A stretch of 64,000 nucleotides of DNA from Symsagittifera roscoffensis (lineage: Eukaryota; Xenacoelomorpha; Acoela; Convolutidae): positions 11,566,539 through 11,630,538 of the forward strand of contig NC_087070.1 of NCBI RefSeq assembly GCF_963678635.1. The letters run 5' to 3'. Positions 1 to 9,930 of this stretch are shown piece by piece. Every line of letters starts with the position of its first letter. The first letter of the stretch is position 1. The position numbers and the translations under genes were made by a program. The notes below the pieces were generated by a model. The model saw nothing but the letters and a program-made list of their open reading frames with translations. It was not told the DNA's origin and ran no database searches.

Positions 1-941
1 AAAAAAAAAAACTGCCCGAACATATATTTTTTGATACTTTTTTGCAAGTTGGAAAAAAAGTCTGCTCGTCTGGGGGCACAGCTCTAACTGTTCCGACTAC
101 TTTTCAAGGTATCTGCTGTTTTTTTTTAAAAACATATATTTGACTTATGAAAAAAAATATATTTGAAAACATATGAAAAACTTGTTCATTTTTCATTTTT
201 GCGATGAAATACAAACCCCAAGCACAAATAGCCCTCTTTTTTTAAAAATTGAACAACAATTTTTCCAAACATAAATTGCCGTCGTTTTTTCGGAAGTCAT
301 ACATCAAATTCATTTTTACGTCTGGTGAAAAAGTAACTTCTCGTTTATTTTTCCGATTTACTTGATTCAAAAAATCGTTTTTTTTTTTCTAGTGCAAGTC
401 CAAAAATCAAACCTACACTTTTTAAGCATAAAAAGGTTTGATTCTCTTTCAGTTTTCTCTGTTCTCAAGTTTAGTTTATAGTCTTCTTGTAAAACAATGA
501 TTTGTTCTAATTTTCATAGGTTTTCAATCAATCGTTCATGGTTTTTACTGATTAGTTAAAAGTTATCAAAAACATCTATGCGGACAATGTGTGTCGTAAA
601 ATTGTTTCACGATTCAACATTTAGTTTTTTGGAGTTCAAGCTTAAAATTCTACATTTTGTCATAAAACACGTGTATAGCAGTAAAAAAGGATACCATCAA
701 ACCAAAGGCCAACGCGGAAACGCAAGAATGATTTGGAATTGTGTTTTCCGACGGGCATTATAAAGTTGCTAGCCTTAAGAAAAAACTTTTATGCTAGATT
801 GAAATGCTTGCTTTTTCAGGACGACAGCCAGAAGCTCAACGATGAAATTTCGAGGAATCAACACAACTATATCAAGTTGATCTGTTCTTCTGTGGACCAG
901 GTGTGAAATAGACACTGAAGCAACAAATAATCCAAAGCGAC
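1..941. other. AT-rich noncoding stretch
   Basis: No coding frame, RNA gene or splice-bounded exon is supported here. The stretch is AT-rich with many poly-T and poly-A runs. Around 60-110 there is a degraded piece (GTCTGCTCG, then GTTCCGACTA) resembling the terminal repeat of the foldback element described at 42230-43471, so the left edge may be the end of another copy. Confidence 0.5.
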
Positions 942-1294
942 CAGAGGCGGGTCTAGGGATTTTCACGAGGGGGGAGGGGGTTGTAGAGAGGGGGGGGGGG
1001 GGTTAAAGCTTTGTCGACTTTTTGTAGGCCGAGCAAGTTGATTTTCCGAGTACTATATTGACCCTATTTAGACAAAGTTTAGTATTTATTGGCCCCTTCT
1101 AAGTTAGTATATATTGGCCCCTTCTAAGTTAGTATATATTGGCCCTTCTAGAAGATTTTTAGGGTCGGCCGAAAACTGATGTCATAAAAAATACCAAAGG
1201 GGGACCCTTTGGGTTGGTGAGGGGTTCCAATCCCTGAAGGGGGGGGGGGTTTGTTCCGTCCACCTATCCCCCCCCCCCCCCAAATCCGCCCCTG
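942..1294. mobile_element. hAT-like MITE with G/C runs
   Basis: The ends form an imperfect terminal inverted repeat: CAGAGGCGGGTCTAGGG on the left and CCAAATCCGCCCCTG on the right. The flanking 8-mers AAAGCGAC (934-941) and AAAGAAAC (1295-1302) agree at 6 of 8 positions, as expected for an old 8-bp target duplication of the hAT class. The interior has no coding capacity and carries long G and C homopolymers near both ends. Related copies lie at 40077-40506 and 41460-41938. Confidence 0.65.
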
Positions 1295-1429
1295 AAAGAA
1301 ACTATTGATTAAATGAGACATTTTTGAAAAGAACCTTAGAAAAGAAAACATAAGAAATGAAATTTCCCCCTTTTGTTACTATGTTCCGACAATCTTAAAA
1401 CTTTTCTAAGGGCATCTTTGACGCCAATA

Positions 1430-2550
1430 TCTAATTTTGATGGTTTTGTCGCTTTTCTCGAAATTTATGAAATTTTCAACCTAGTTTTACATTCAATTTT
1501 TAGCGTAATTACTTTTTATTGCGAAAATAGAAGAAAATGTCTAAAATAAAAGTTTACAGTTTAAATCATATGTCATTTTTAGCTGAAAGAAATTGCCATT
1601 AATGTCAGGATTTTGATGAAAACTATTTTACTCGCTATATGAATGAATCTTTTTAGACCTACTGGCCACCAATTTGTTATCAGTAAGAGATGGAGAAGGA
1701 AATCAGTACCAGTAGAAGTGAAGTCAAAATAATCATGAACTTTCTGTTTATTTTATCAATTATTGTCAATTTAAATTAAACAAATTGAATTGTTTGGATT
1801 ACCATGAAAAAGAAAGAGTAATGTCACCTAGGCAGAAAGTTTTGCAATTTGGCTGAAAATTGCAAATATACGTGGTGTTTCAGAGACAATTTGACAAATT
1901 AAATTAGAATTTTGCCTAAATGTTTGACTCGTGGAGCGGAGAAGATTTTTCAAATGTTTTTCTAACTGTTTTTTAAAATTGATGTTTTTGGCCTTTTTTT
2001 AAAATAAAAATACGGGAGAACTTTAAGTTATCTTCAACCAGTTCTAAGATTCAATTTTTAGCATAACCAAATTTAATCGCCAAATTAGATGAAATTTACT
2101 AATTAAAAAATTAGCATGTTATTTGATCTCTTTTTTTTCAAAAAAATCCCCATCAGTGACAGGATTTCCATAAAATTTTGGTCAAAATTACATTTATCGC
2201 TTTAATAAAGGATTTTATTTGACTTACTATTCCCGAAATTGTTATCTGTGAAAGATCGAGAAGGAAATCATTACCAAATTGGAAGTGAAACCAAAATAAA
2301 TGAGGTTTTTCTATTTATCAAAGTTTAACAACTGAAACTTTACAAATTGAACTTCTTAAATTATCATGAGAAAGTAAGAATATGTCACCGAGGCCCACAA
2401 TTCTGCAGTTTGCTAAATTTCGCAAACATACAGGGTGCTTCAGGAAAAATTGAGAAATTGAAGTAGAGCACAAAAATTGACTTTTAGAGTTGAGACGCTA
2501 TTAAAAAATGTATATGAAATTTTGTTGCACTATGTTGCCATTATGTCGCC
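1430..2550. repeat. Imperfect tandem duplication, about 560-bp unit
   Basis: Segments in 1430-1990 reappear in order in 1991-2550. Examples are CATTCAATTTTTAGCGTAA near 1492 against GATTCAATTTTTAGCATAA near 2050, and GAGAAGGAAATCA near 1690 against the same word near 2260. Similarity is visible over several hundred bases with many substitutions, so the duplication is old. No coding potential is seen in either unit. Confidence 0.6.
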
Positions 2551-2834
2551 CAGCTCAGTTTTATTACAAATTATAAAACTGTGCCACCCCGCCTCTTACT
2601 TCGAATCTGAGTTGATTCAAAGTTTGAAAAGAACTTGTCCATGAAATCTATTGAAACGATGCCTACGCAAAAAGCCGACAAAGTTCGTTCTGCAAAATTT
2701 GTCAAGCGATCGTCTGCTTCGAGGTGGGACAATTTTTGAAGCTCTAAGGCTGAACTTTTTTGTGACATTTACTGTTCCGAATTTTTGAGGGTTTTCCTTC
2801 AGTCCTTTTCAACTAGCCATTTTTGACTCAATTT

Positions 2835-3150
2835 TGTTTTCATCATTCGAAAACTACTGCTGTCCTAAGCTTAAATTTTAAAAGATTTTTTTATCTTTGA
2901 TCATTTTTTGTCAAGTTATTGGGGTTTGAAGATTGCCATTTTGGCCAATTTTGGATAATTAATGCGCGATACTTTTCGCGCTATTAACCCGTAAGCGAGA
3001 TTTAATCCGTCTTAGAAATTGTTTCAAATTGGTTCAAGGAAGCTTATATGCCATAATTGATTTGTTAGTAGGAACAAAATCTGTGTTTTTTCACTAAATT
3101 TTTTTTTTTTTTTTCACAAAAACAATTTGTTTTAATACATTTAAATCAGC
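2835..3150 (+). mobile_element. Fragment of foldback DNA element
   Basis: The sequence resembles 45290-45650 and, inverted, 42400-42650. Shared landmarks are the palindrome-like core GCGCGATACTTTTCGCGC, the phrase TTTTGGCCAATTT before it, and GCCATAATTGATT after it. It is one arm of a dispersed element whose better-preserved copy is at 42230-43471. No coding frame. Confidence 0.55.
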
Positions 3151-3240
3151 TAATTCCGTATTCTATTTAAATTATGCCCAAAATTTTTGCTATGTTAATT
3201 GTGAGATGGCTTGATAATTTAACAATTTAGAACTTTTTAA

Positions 3241-3837
3241 TTTGCATCTAACACCCCCATTACTTGAACGTGCGGAGGGGGCAGTAGACGACGATTGGTG
3301 ATAGTAAAAATGGGCGATGGTAAAAAAGAATTAAATTTAAAAAAATACTGCCGCCTTGAAAAAATAGAGAACATTACAAATATATAAAATAATACGTGAA
3401 AAGTAAAAGTTTATGAAACGTAAAACGTAGCAAAAGCACCAAACAGGAATTGAGATAATTTTTAGTTTTTTTTTGCAAAAATCACCAATAATTTTTAAAA
3501 AAAAACCATTATAATCAGTTATAATCGATTATAATGGATTACCTTGATATAAAAAAAATTGGAGTTTAATTCATTTTTAATCGATTTGATCAGCAAAATT
3601 TATCGATTTGATTTGCCAGTAAAAATCACACTTTGTTTTTTTTTCTCGTGGTTTTTTTTGTCTTTGTACCCGTACCGAGAAATTTTTTTATCTCTGACCT
3701 GAAATACTTCGTATCTAATCTAAATTCTTTTTGAAATGTTTAAATAAAGCATGGATTTTCTCTAAATACTTTATTTCTTATCCTAATTCTGATCAGAATT
3801 TAGCTAAATCTAGGGTATTTCTAGCTAGAATAAAGTC
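3241..3837. other. Noncoding interval
   Basis: Nothing coding is seen. A short cluster of repeats of the type TTATAATCxATTATAATGG occurs near 3515-3540, and the rest is AT-rich sequence leading into the tRNA-like cluster. Confidence 0.4.
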
Positions 3838-3906
3838 TCCTATTGGGGCTCGAACCCGCGCCCTTCTAATTGCTATACACTTGCTCTATCCACTAGACCA
3901 CAGCCC
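3838..3906 (-). repeat. tRNA-like sequence (SINE head or tRNA pseudogene)
   Basis: On the - strand there is an A-box-like TGGTCTAGTGGA followed about 35 bases later by a B-box GGTTCGAGCCC. These are the internal RNA polymerase III promoter blocks of tRNA genes. The acceptor stem halves do not pair and the anticodon arm is poor, so a working tRNA is unlikely. It is one of a cluster of different tRNA-like sequences in 3.8-6.7 kb. Confidence 0.5.
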
Positions 3907-4067
3907 TTGAAAGAGTTCCCAAGTTTTAGGAGAATAACTATGTTATAACTAGGGGCAGGCACCGCCAACAGCAATCAGGGTCCTTGGTTGTTTACTGTTT
4001 GCACATAATAAGTGACTGTGATATAATTAGTGTTGAAAAAAAAAGATTTTAACTGATCGTCTCACAA

Positions 4068-4132
4068 AGGGGTTCGAACACCAGACATATCGGCCCAGAG
4101 TCTAACGCTCTAACCAACTGCGCAACGTTGCT
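4068..4132 (-). repeat. tRNA-like sequence
   Basis: The - strand shows TTGCGCAGTTGGTTAGAGCG, a D-arm with A box, and TGTTCGAACCCC, a B box with T arm, at tRNA spacing. The central arm has pairing AGAC/GTCT but an oversized loop, so it is probably a tRNA-derived repeat rather than a gene. Confidence 0.5.
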
Positions 4133-4485
4133 TTTGGTTTAGGCGGAAGCAAAAATGTTGTTCATCAAACGATTTCAGTCATATGATTAGTAAAACTGAG
4201 ATGATTATATGCCGTTTTTTGATTTACTTTTACTTTCCAGTCCATTGACTGGAGCACACTGAAACATGAACTTTATTTTAACATCTTAAGCATTTCAGTA
4301 TGCTTAGTTTTTAACAACACATTTTAACACGAATGCTAGCAAGGCTACGACTTGGAAACGAACCTTCAGCCAACGGAGACCAAACAGTGGACAGAACCAC
4401 TAGACCACAAACGACGATATTGATGTTGAATTGGGACGTTATCAGTGAAATTGAACGACAAATGTGATGTCTTATCAGTGTCATT

Positions 4486-4685
4486 GGACGTATGTATGTA
4501 TGCATGTATGTATTTATGTATTTTTGTATGTACGTATGTGTGTATGTATGTATGTATGTATGTATGTATGTATGTATGTATGGATTAAAGTAAGTTTCTA
4601 TGTATGTGAATGCAGGCATACAAATATGTTTGCTCGTGTACTTATGTAGGTACGTGTGTATGTTATATGCATGTATGTATGTATG

Positions 4686-4719
<34 letters not shown>

Positions 4720-4868
4720 TGTATGTATGTATGTATGTATGTATGTATGTATGTATGTATGTATGTATGTATGTGTTTATGTATGTATTTATGTGATTAT
4801 GTCTGTGTTAATGCATATTGTATGAATCTGTGTATGTATGTGAAATGTATGTCTTGATTGATGTATCT
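4486..4868. repeat. TATG/GTAT tetranucleotide microsatellite
   Basis: There are two long runs of the tetranucleotide, at about 4486-4590 and 4656-4868, with scattered variants. The long open frames across it (MYVCMYVC on + and THTYIHTY on -) are translations of the repeat in several frames and are not genes. Confidence 0.95.
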
Positions 4869-5234
4869 ATGTACGTATATAAAATATTGCTAACATTGAA
4901 GATTTTCTTTTCTGTTTCTTAAATAAACTATAACGATTAATGTTGAAAAATGACAATGACGAATATTTAATAGTGATTTTATTACCATTGCCTCATCACC
5001 TTCCATTTAATGACACGTTTTTACATTTTAAGAAAACTCTCTTGTTTCGACTGTTTCTAAGAATATTCAATTCGAATAGACAAAAAAGCAGAAACGTTAG
5101 AAGTTTTTCTTTGAAAAAGAAAATAATTGAACGATTTGAGTCGGGATATGAATGTTTGATGAAGTGTTGATTCCAATTTGATTGTTTCAATTGAACATAC
5201 TCATTGACTTTGACAGCTATTGATGGGAACGTGT
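4869..5234. other. Noncoding interval after the microsatellite
   Basis: AT-rich sequence. Overlapping short open frames exist on both strands, but none has a recognisable domain, splice context or composition differing from its surroundings. Confidence 0.35.
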
Positions 5235-5330
5235 TCGAAAAAATTTTCTTCGACCTGTCAGAGTTTCGAACCGAGTCAGAGTTTGGTTTGAAAGACCAGT
5301 TATGACCCACTAAACTATCGTCTCGTGATA
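5235..5330 (-). repeat. tRNA-Glu-like sequence, degenerate
   Basis: The - strand reads GATAGTTTAGTGGGTCATAA (A-box-like), then a plausible anticodon arm TGGT-CTTTCAA-ACCA with central TTC, then GGTTCGAAACTC (B-box-like). The seven-base loop with TTC would be a Glu anticodon. The T stem pairs poorly, so a pseudogene or SINE head is more likely than a functional tRNA. Confidence 0.45.
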
Positions 5331-5537
5331 ATTGCTGCAAGCTGCCTTTGGCAGTGAAGGAAACTGAAGAAACAATTGCTGTGGTTTAGCGAGATACTAT
5401 TTGAAATACTTACTTCCACTAGGATAGCTTTGTGAAACCAGAGTCAACCCGGCCTCTTTTCTGTCGTCCCACTGTGGGAAATTAAAGTTTTTATCAAGGG
5501 TTATTGGAAGGATAGGAAAAACATTTAATGATATGGA

Positions 5538-5615
5538 GGATTGGTCTGGGAATCGAACTAGGGCTACCTGCTTTCAAGTCCTGTGCCGATTCGCTTGTGG
5601 TAACACAGATAACTA
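5538..5615 (-). repeat. tRNA-like sequence, degenerate
   Basis: The - strand has a good B box (AGTTCGATTCCC) preceded by a weak A-box-like GTTACCACAAGCG. Only the T-arm half is convincing. It belongs to the same cluster as the other tRNA-like repeats. Confidence 0.35.
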
Positions 5616-6287
5616 ATAGACACTACTTTTTGCAGACCAATCATCTGAGGTCTTAGAAAGCATGGCTGGAAAAAGATAAGACTTGAAATCTGAATGTTTT
5701 CTGTAACGTTCATAGATTTTGTGCGATGAGTTAAAAGTATTTTTTCATGAGGGAATTGAAACAAAGAGGAACAAAAAATTTGGATCTATTGGAGTCACTG
5801 CCTAGGCGGTGGCCAACGGGTCATTCCACTGTCTTTCAATGTATATGACGGATTTCCTCAGATCCGTATGAACCTCCTCCGCTAGTCGGTCAGGGGGACG
5901 TGTCTGGCAGGCCAGATTGGGAACCTCAAACCCAAGTCCCTTCTCGCCATGTCATTACATGATCTCAGAGTGTCGGACTTTTCACTTTTGACCAACTAGC
6001 TTCAGAGACCAGCTTCAGATGCCCCGCCAAAGACATCATCGACTAGTATCGTATTTGGTTTCGGAGATGTTGAGAATGCGTTGGAAGGTAGCGAAACAAT
6101 GACAGAAAAAAACGGCTAATAGTAAGAACGTCCGAAATATTATGCATTGGATTAAATGCATACGTTAGATGAAAAAATTGACGTGTCAAAGGGGGATAAA
6201 CATGGAATTTACTCAGTTAATTGTACTGATTTATTTATCGCTATGAGTAATTGAAATGCTTATTCTATTCTGTAAACTCCGCAGCTG
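5616..6287. other. Noncoding interval
   Basis: No domain-bearing frame is found. The part 5790-6060 is more GC-rich than its surroundings (for example TAGTCGGTCAGGGGGACGTG) and may be an unrecognised repeat, but nothing specific can be named. Confidence 0.3.
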
Positions 6288-6358
6288 CTTAGTGTAGTGG
6301 TAGTGGAGTGCACTGGCAATCCTGGGGTTAGAGGATCAATCCTCGACCTGAGCCAAAA
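6288..6358 (+). repeat. tRNA-like sequence on + strand
   Basis: TTAGTGTAGTGGTAGTGGAG matches an A box and D arm. GAGGATCAATCCTC forms a 4-bp T stem with a B-box-like loop. A second A-box-like piece (GTTAGTGTAAAGGTAAC) lies at about 6598-6614. Internal pol III promoter remnants are supported; a functional tRNA is not. Confidence 0.4.
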
Positions 6359-6359
6359 A

Positions 6360-7500
6360 CATTTTTTGTTCTCTTTTCAAATCAATAGGCCGTTAGAACC
6401 TAAGCCATAACCGCTTACGTTCGAACACTTGTTTTCATCTGAATTATTTTTGTCAAGTTTGAATGTGCCTGTGCTGTTTCTTTTTTAAATTTGTTCTTCA
6501 ATTTTTATCTTTATTTATCTTGTTGCATGTGTTTGCAATAAATTTGAAAATTAGCGTTTCGAAAATTATCGAAAAAAAATGTCTGATTAAGGAGCAGTTA
6601 GTGTAAAGGTAACACAAAAATCATCCAAGCCGAAGAAGTATAAAAAATTTTTGAGAGGTTTTAAAATAGGTTGATTTATTGTTCATACAATTATCTTCAG
6701 AAGCCCAAAACGCAAGAATAACCACTAGAGAAAAAAACTACCTAAAATTTGTGAAAATTTTCCATTGCCCATTGATTTGGCAGCAAAATCGCTCGTTAAC
6801 GAGATCGAATAATTTGTTTTTAGTTTTTGAAAACATAATATATCTCTTCAATCCAGCCTTGCCTTCATAGAGTGTGGGGCTGCTGTGATGAAAATGAATT
6901 GATTTCCAACTTTTAAATGCCTATTAAATAGCTATGAATTCGACTGGTAGTGTTTTTTTGAGTTAGGCAGTTGGTGTGGCTGTTTTGCTCGAGCCCCCGC
7001 GGGGACACAAATCAGCCGTGATGAGTTTGCGCAAAAAGCGGTAAGCTTGTCAATGACTGTTCATATATGGTGGACAGCGGATATCTATTGTAAAAACAAG
7101 TTCACTGAACACTTTTTATTGTCAAAAAAGCGGTGATGACGACTTTTATAGCTGACACAGAGAAATTAGTGAGTACGATTACATAAAGCGTAATCAGTAC
7201 ACATGATATATTTTAAATCATTTTTCAACAAAATACTGCATTAACACAAAGGTCGATGGCTTCAAGTTTTAAAGAGAATAAACATAAACGAGCATTAATA
7301 CACATAAACACAAAAGTCGATGGGTAGAAATTTCATGACGAGCAACCATATACGGAAGAAGTAGAGGAGTGAAGAGGGGTTTTGACATTGAGAAGAGAAG
7401 CAGAGGAACTTGACAACACAAACATTTTAAAATTTCCTGTTTTACTTCCAGCAACTGTCTTTTACCACAGTGGTACACATTAAAGAATTTCAAGTAGACT
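6360..7500. other. Noncoding flank on the 3' side of the Helitron
   Basis: No gene is seen. A strong palindrome CCCCGCGGGG at about 6995-7005 lies next to GCTCGAGC in otherwise AT-rich DNA. Helitrons end in a short GC-rich hairpin, so the 3' end of the element transcribed leftward from 16.3 kb could lie here. I could not identify a terminal CTRR unambiguously. Confidence 0.3.
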
Positions 7501-7505
7501 ACCTT

Positions 7506-7832
7506 CTAAAAGTCAAGGGGTCCACGAGTGCCGCATGGGACTGCTGATCCTTGACGAGGATTTGGCTGGGAGACTGCTGGGACAGTTCTTTCTTCCTGGG
7601 GTCTCTCTTGTTGTGCGTTTCCATCAGCGTTAAGGGCAACATGTGCTGCGTATTTTCTCACATCCGTTTCGTCGCCGTTCACCTTCAATTGAACGACGTG
7701 GATGGAGTGTGCACATGTCTCCCTCGTTCTTTGATGGCTTGTACCATCCCAGCAGTCTGAAGCCTGGGGCTTCGTTATACTCAGTAATTTTAGCGTTGAC
7801 AGATGCTTTGAAATTAAAGGCATTGTAAACAA
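7506..7832 (-). pseudogene. Possible downstream remnant of OB-like ORF
   Basis: Open - strand frames continue past the stop of the 7897-8607 ORF with similar composition. One frame reads KITEYNEAPGFRLLGW, followed by basic residues. They may be the frameshifted C-terminal part of the same protein. No domain is recognisable and the assignment rests on position alone. Confidence 0.25.
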
Positions 7833-7896
7833 CCGAATTTGACTCTATTTTTTGAGGCTCAGTGGCGAATATGGCAAGAGCACGAACGCTCTACAT

Positions 7897-8607
7897 TTAA
7901 TTGACTTGCTTTGATGTCCGTTGTCCACCTGCTTCTTGCCAAGAGACTCTTGCTCGCAAGGCATTGGAGCCTAGCCCACTTTTTTCTAGGCAAAGGCAGG
8001 TTCTCTCTTTACCCGGCGACGATAAAGTTCCGTCACACAAGTTACCAAAGCAAGCACTCGGTGCAATGGCAACTCGTGTGAGTTTGAGGTCATTTGTTGT
8101 AACCGCAAACCACTTCGTTGCAGTTTTGTGCTCCATATCAAAACTGAGTGGGGTTTCAATGAAGTGGCTTTCGGCCGTTGGCACAAGCGGCTCCTCAGTA
8201 TCCAGAAGCAAGTTCTCACTCTCCAGTGTCCCTTTGAGGTCGACATTCAACATGTGAAGAGTGGTTCTAGGCCTGATATAATTGAAATATCGCAGAAGAA
8301 TTCTCGAATGCTCAGGCGTAGCAGTGAAGAGGGCGCAGACTGTGGAGGATCCAGGGACCCCAAAAAGTAAAAACCGATCGTATTTATCCTGCTGCTGCAG
8401 GGAAGATTTGGCAGAAGGGCTAGTTCCTCTCCATTGCTTAAAGCGAACAGGCTCGCCGCTTCGTCGTCCATGCAGAAATGTCAGCAGAAGTTTTTTCTCG
8501 TCCGCGTCATCCCCTTGCGCAATATCGGTGATGGTCACGACTTCAAAATGATTTCCAACGGCTTGCTGAGCCTCAGTATGGTTTAGGCGTGGTGTCAGTA
8601 CAGGCAT
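7897..8607 (-). CDS. Helitron accessory ORF, OB-fold/RPA-like candidate
   Basis: This 236-residue open frame lies downstream of the helicase in the same orientation. It has beta-rich stretches (residues about 80-180) and a cysteine cluster near residues 185-210 (CFGNLC, then CLCLEK), which could be a zinc ribbon inside an OB fold. Some Helitrons carry a replication protein A-like single-strand DNA-binding ORF in this relation to Rep/helicase, and that is the basis for the call. No residue set proves the family, so treat it as a candidate. The frame is intact over its length, unlike most of the Rep/helicase line. A host gene fragment captured by the Helitron is the main alternative. Confidence 0.4.
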   Translation of the reverse strand: MPVLTPRLNHTEAQQAVGNHFEVVTITDIAQGDDADEKKLLLTFLHGRRSGEPVRFKQWRGTSPSAKSSLQQQDKYDRFLLFGVPGSSTVCALFTATPEHSRILLRYFNYIRPRTTLHMLNVDLKGTLESENLLLDTEEPLVPTAESHFIETPLSFDMEHKTATKWFAVTTNDLKLTRVAIAPSACFGNLCDGTLSSPGKERTCLCLEKSGLGSNALRARVSWQEAGGQRTSKQVN

Positions 8608-8785
8608 AATTTGAATTGAAATAAATCAGACAACTTTTAAAACAATCAAAAAATCAACTAAATGAGTCGAGGCAAGAGTTCAAAAAATGGAACAAAAAAT
8701 TGGGCGACTGAAAGGAAGGAGTGACTTCACGGTTGATCTTTAGGAGAGAACAAACACGTTTTATCCAATCTATGATCAGTTTAAA

Positions 8786-9372
8786 GAAGACAGCAACAAT
8801 ATTTTAATTTAAAGATTGTTGAATTAATGAACCGCATTGAATGGCGCGGATACCAGTGAACAAATAACAGCAATACAATAATTTGAGTTTGATGAATTAT
8901 TGAACCGCGTTGAATGGCGCGGATACAAGTAAACACATAACAACAATGTAAAAATGTTAATTTGTTGAATAAATGAACCGCATTGGATGGCGCGGATACC
9001 AGTAAACACATAACAACAGTATAACAATTTAAGTTTGATGAAATAATGAACCGCATTGAATGGCGCGGATACCAGTAAACACATAACAACAATACAAAAA
9101 TGTTAGTTTGATAAATTAACGAACCGCATTGAATGGCGCGGATACCAGTAAACACATAACAACAGTATAATAATTTAAGTTTGATAAATTAATGAACCGC
9201 ATTGACTGGCGCGGATACCAGTAAACAAATAACAACAATACAAAAATGTTAGTTTGTTGAATTAATGAACCGCATTGAATGGCGCGAATACCAGTAAACA
9301 CATAACATCAGTATAATAATTTAAGTTTGATGAATTAATGAACCGCATTGAATGGCGCGGATACCATTGACA
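8786..9372. repeat. 73-bp minisatellite with alternating subunits
   Basis: The core GAACCGCATTGAATGGCGCG recurs at exactly 73-base intervals. Its ACCGC word starts at 8831, 8904, 8977, 9050, 9123, 9196, 9269 and 9342, giving eight units plus a partial one. The linkers alternate strictly between a form with AAAAATGTTAGTTTG and a form with AATAATTTAAGTTTG, so the true repeat is a 146-bp dimer. The array separates the helicase/GIY-YIG end from the OB-like ORF. The - strand open frames across it (CVYWYPRHS and similar) are repeat translations. Confidence 0.95.
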
Positions 9373-9479
9373 ACTGAAGCGAACTTCTCTACTTCGCGGT
9401 TGAAAATGAGGCAAAATTGATGTACTAAGTCAATGTCGTTCATTTCTCTGTTTGCTGTTGTTAGAGAGTTTTGCACCGC

Positions 9480-9917
9480 CTAAAGAAGCGCTAGTCGTTC
9501 GCATTTGTTCGTTTCTGGATTGTCAGAGAAACCAGTGGCAAAATGAAGGACACCCCACGGTTGACGCTGAGGGAGGGCTGTTTCGGCGCAACCTTTACCA
9601 GTGTTGTGGTCGTACAAACTTTGCTGAAGGTTTTCTGACTGGTCAGCAAATATGAGCGGTGGCTGCCACGTGCTGATCAGCAGAAACACGTAACCGTTGG
9701 CTGTTGAAGGCAGCTGGATCCGTCTTGCTCGAAACGGCGACAACTGAAATGCAGGCAATTGTACATGTTCCCTGTTGGCGGACGTTTCCGTCAGTCGTTG
9801 TATGTACTCGTCCCAGGGACTCTTTTGTTTCAATAGGGACTCTATTGCGTTAACAGTTGTCTCAGCATCGCCGATGAAAGTTATATCGCCCAGTTTCGTA
9901 ACTCTGCTGAACAGCAC
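9480..9917 (-). pseudogene. PIF1 helicase end fused to GIY-YIG-like domain
   Basis: Residues 1-45 carry the last PIF1 motif (FSRVTKLGDITFIGD). Residues 74-131 match the layout of a GIY-YIG nuclease: GYVFLLIS in place of the GIY strand, then LIFADQSENL where family members have YIG-T-NL, then LYDHNTGKG, then QPWGVLHFATGF. The usual YIG is IFA, and the catalytic Arg position before the DHN segment is Gln/Ser, so catalysis is probably lost in this copy. GIY-YIG enzymes cut DNA, as in SLX1 and homing endonucleases. It lies directly after the helicase and before the minisatellite. The fold is inferred from motif order alone. Confidence 0.6.
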
Positions 9918-9930
9918 TTATATTTGTGGT

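Noticed and set aside
4311-4857. Several long open frames on both strands (MYVCMYVC and THTYIHTY types)
   Set aside because: They are translations of a TATG tetranucleotide repeat, open in all repeat phases, with no start or splice context.
3838-6358. Functional tRNA genes
   Set aside because: A and B boxes are present, but acceptor stems and anticodon arms do not pair properly.
7551-8551. + strand open frames opposite the Helitron OB-like ORF
   Set aside because: They overlap several - strand frames of the Helitron, and Helitron motifs run consistently on the - strand on both sides.
8786-9372. CRISPR-like spaced repeat array
   Set aside because: Regular 73-base spacing suggested repeats and spacers, but the linkers are two alternating related sequences, there are no cas genes, and the DNA is eukaryotic.
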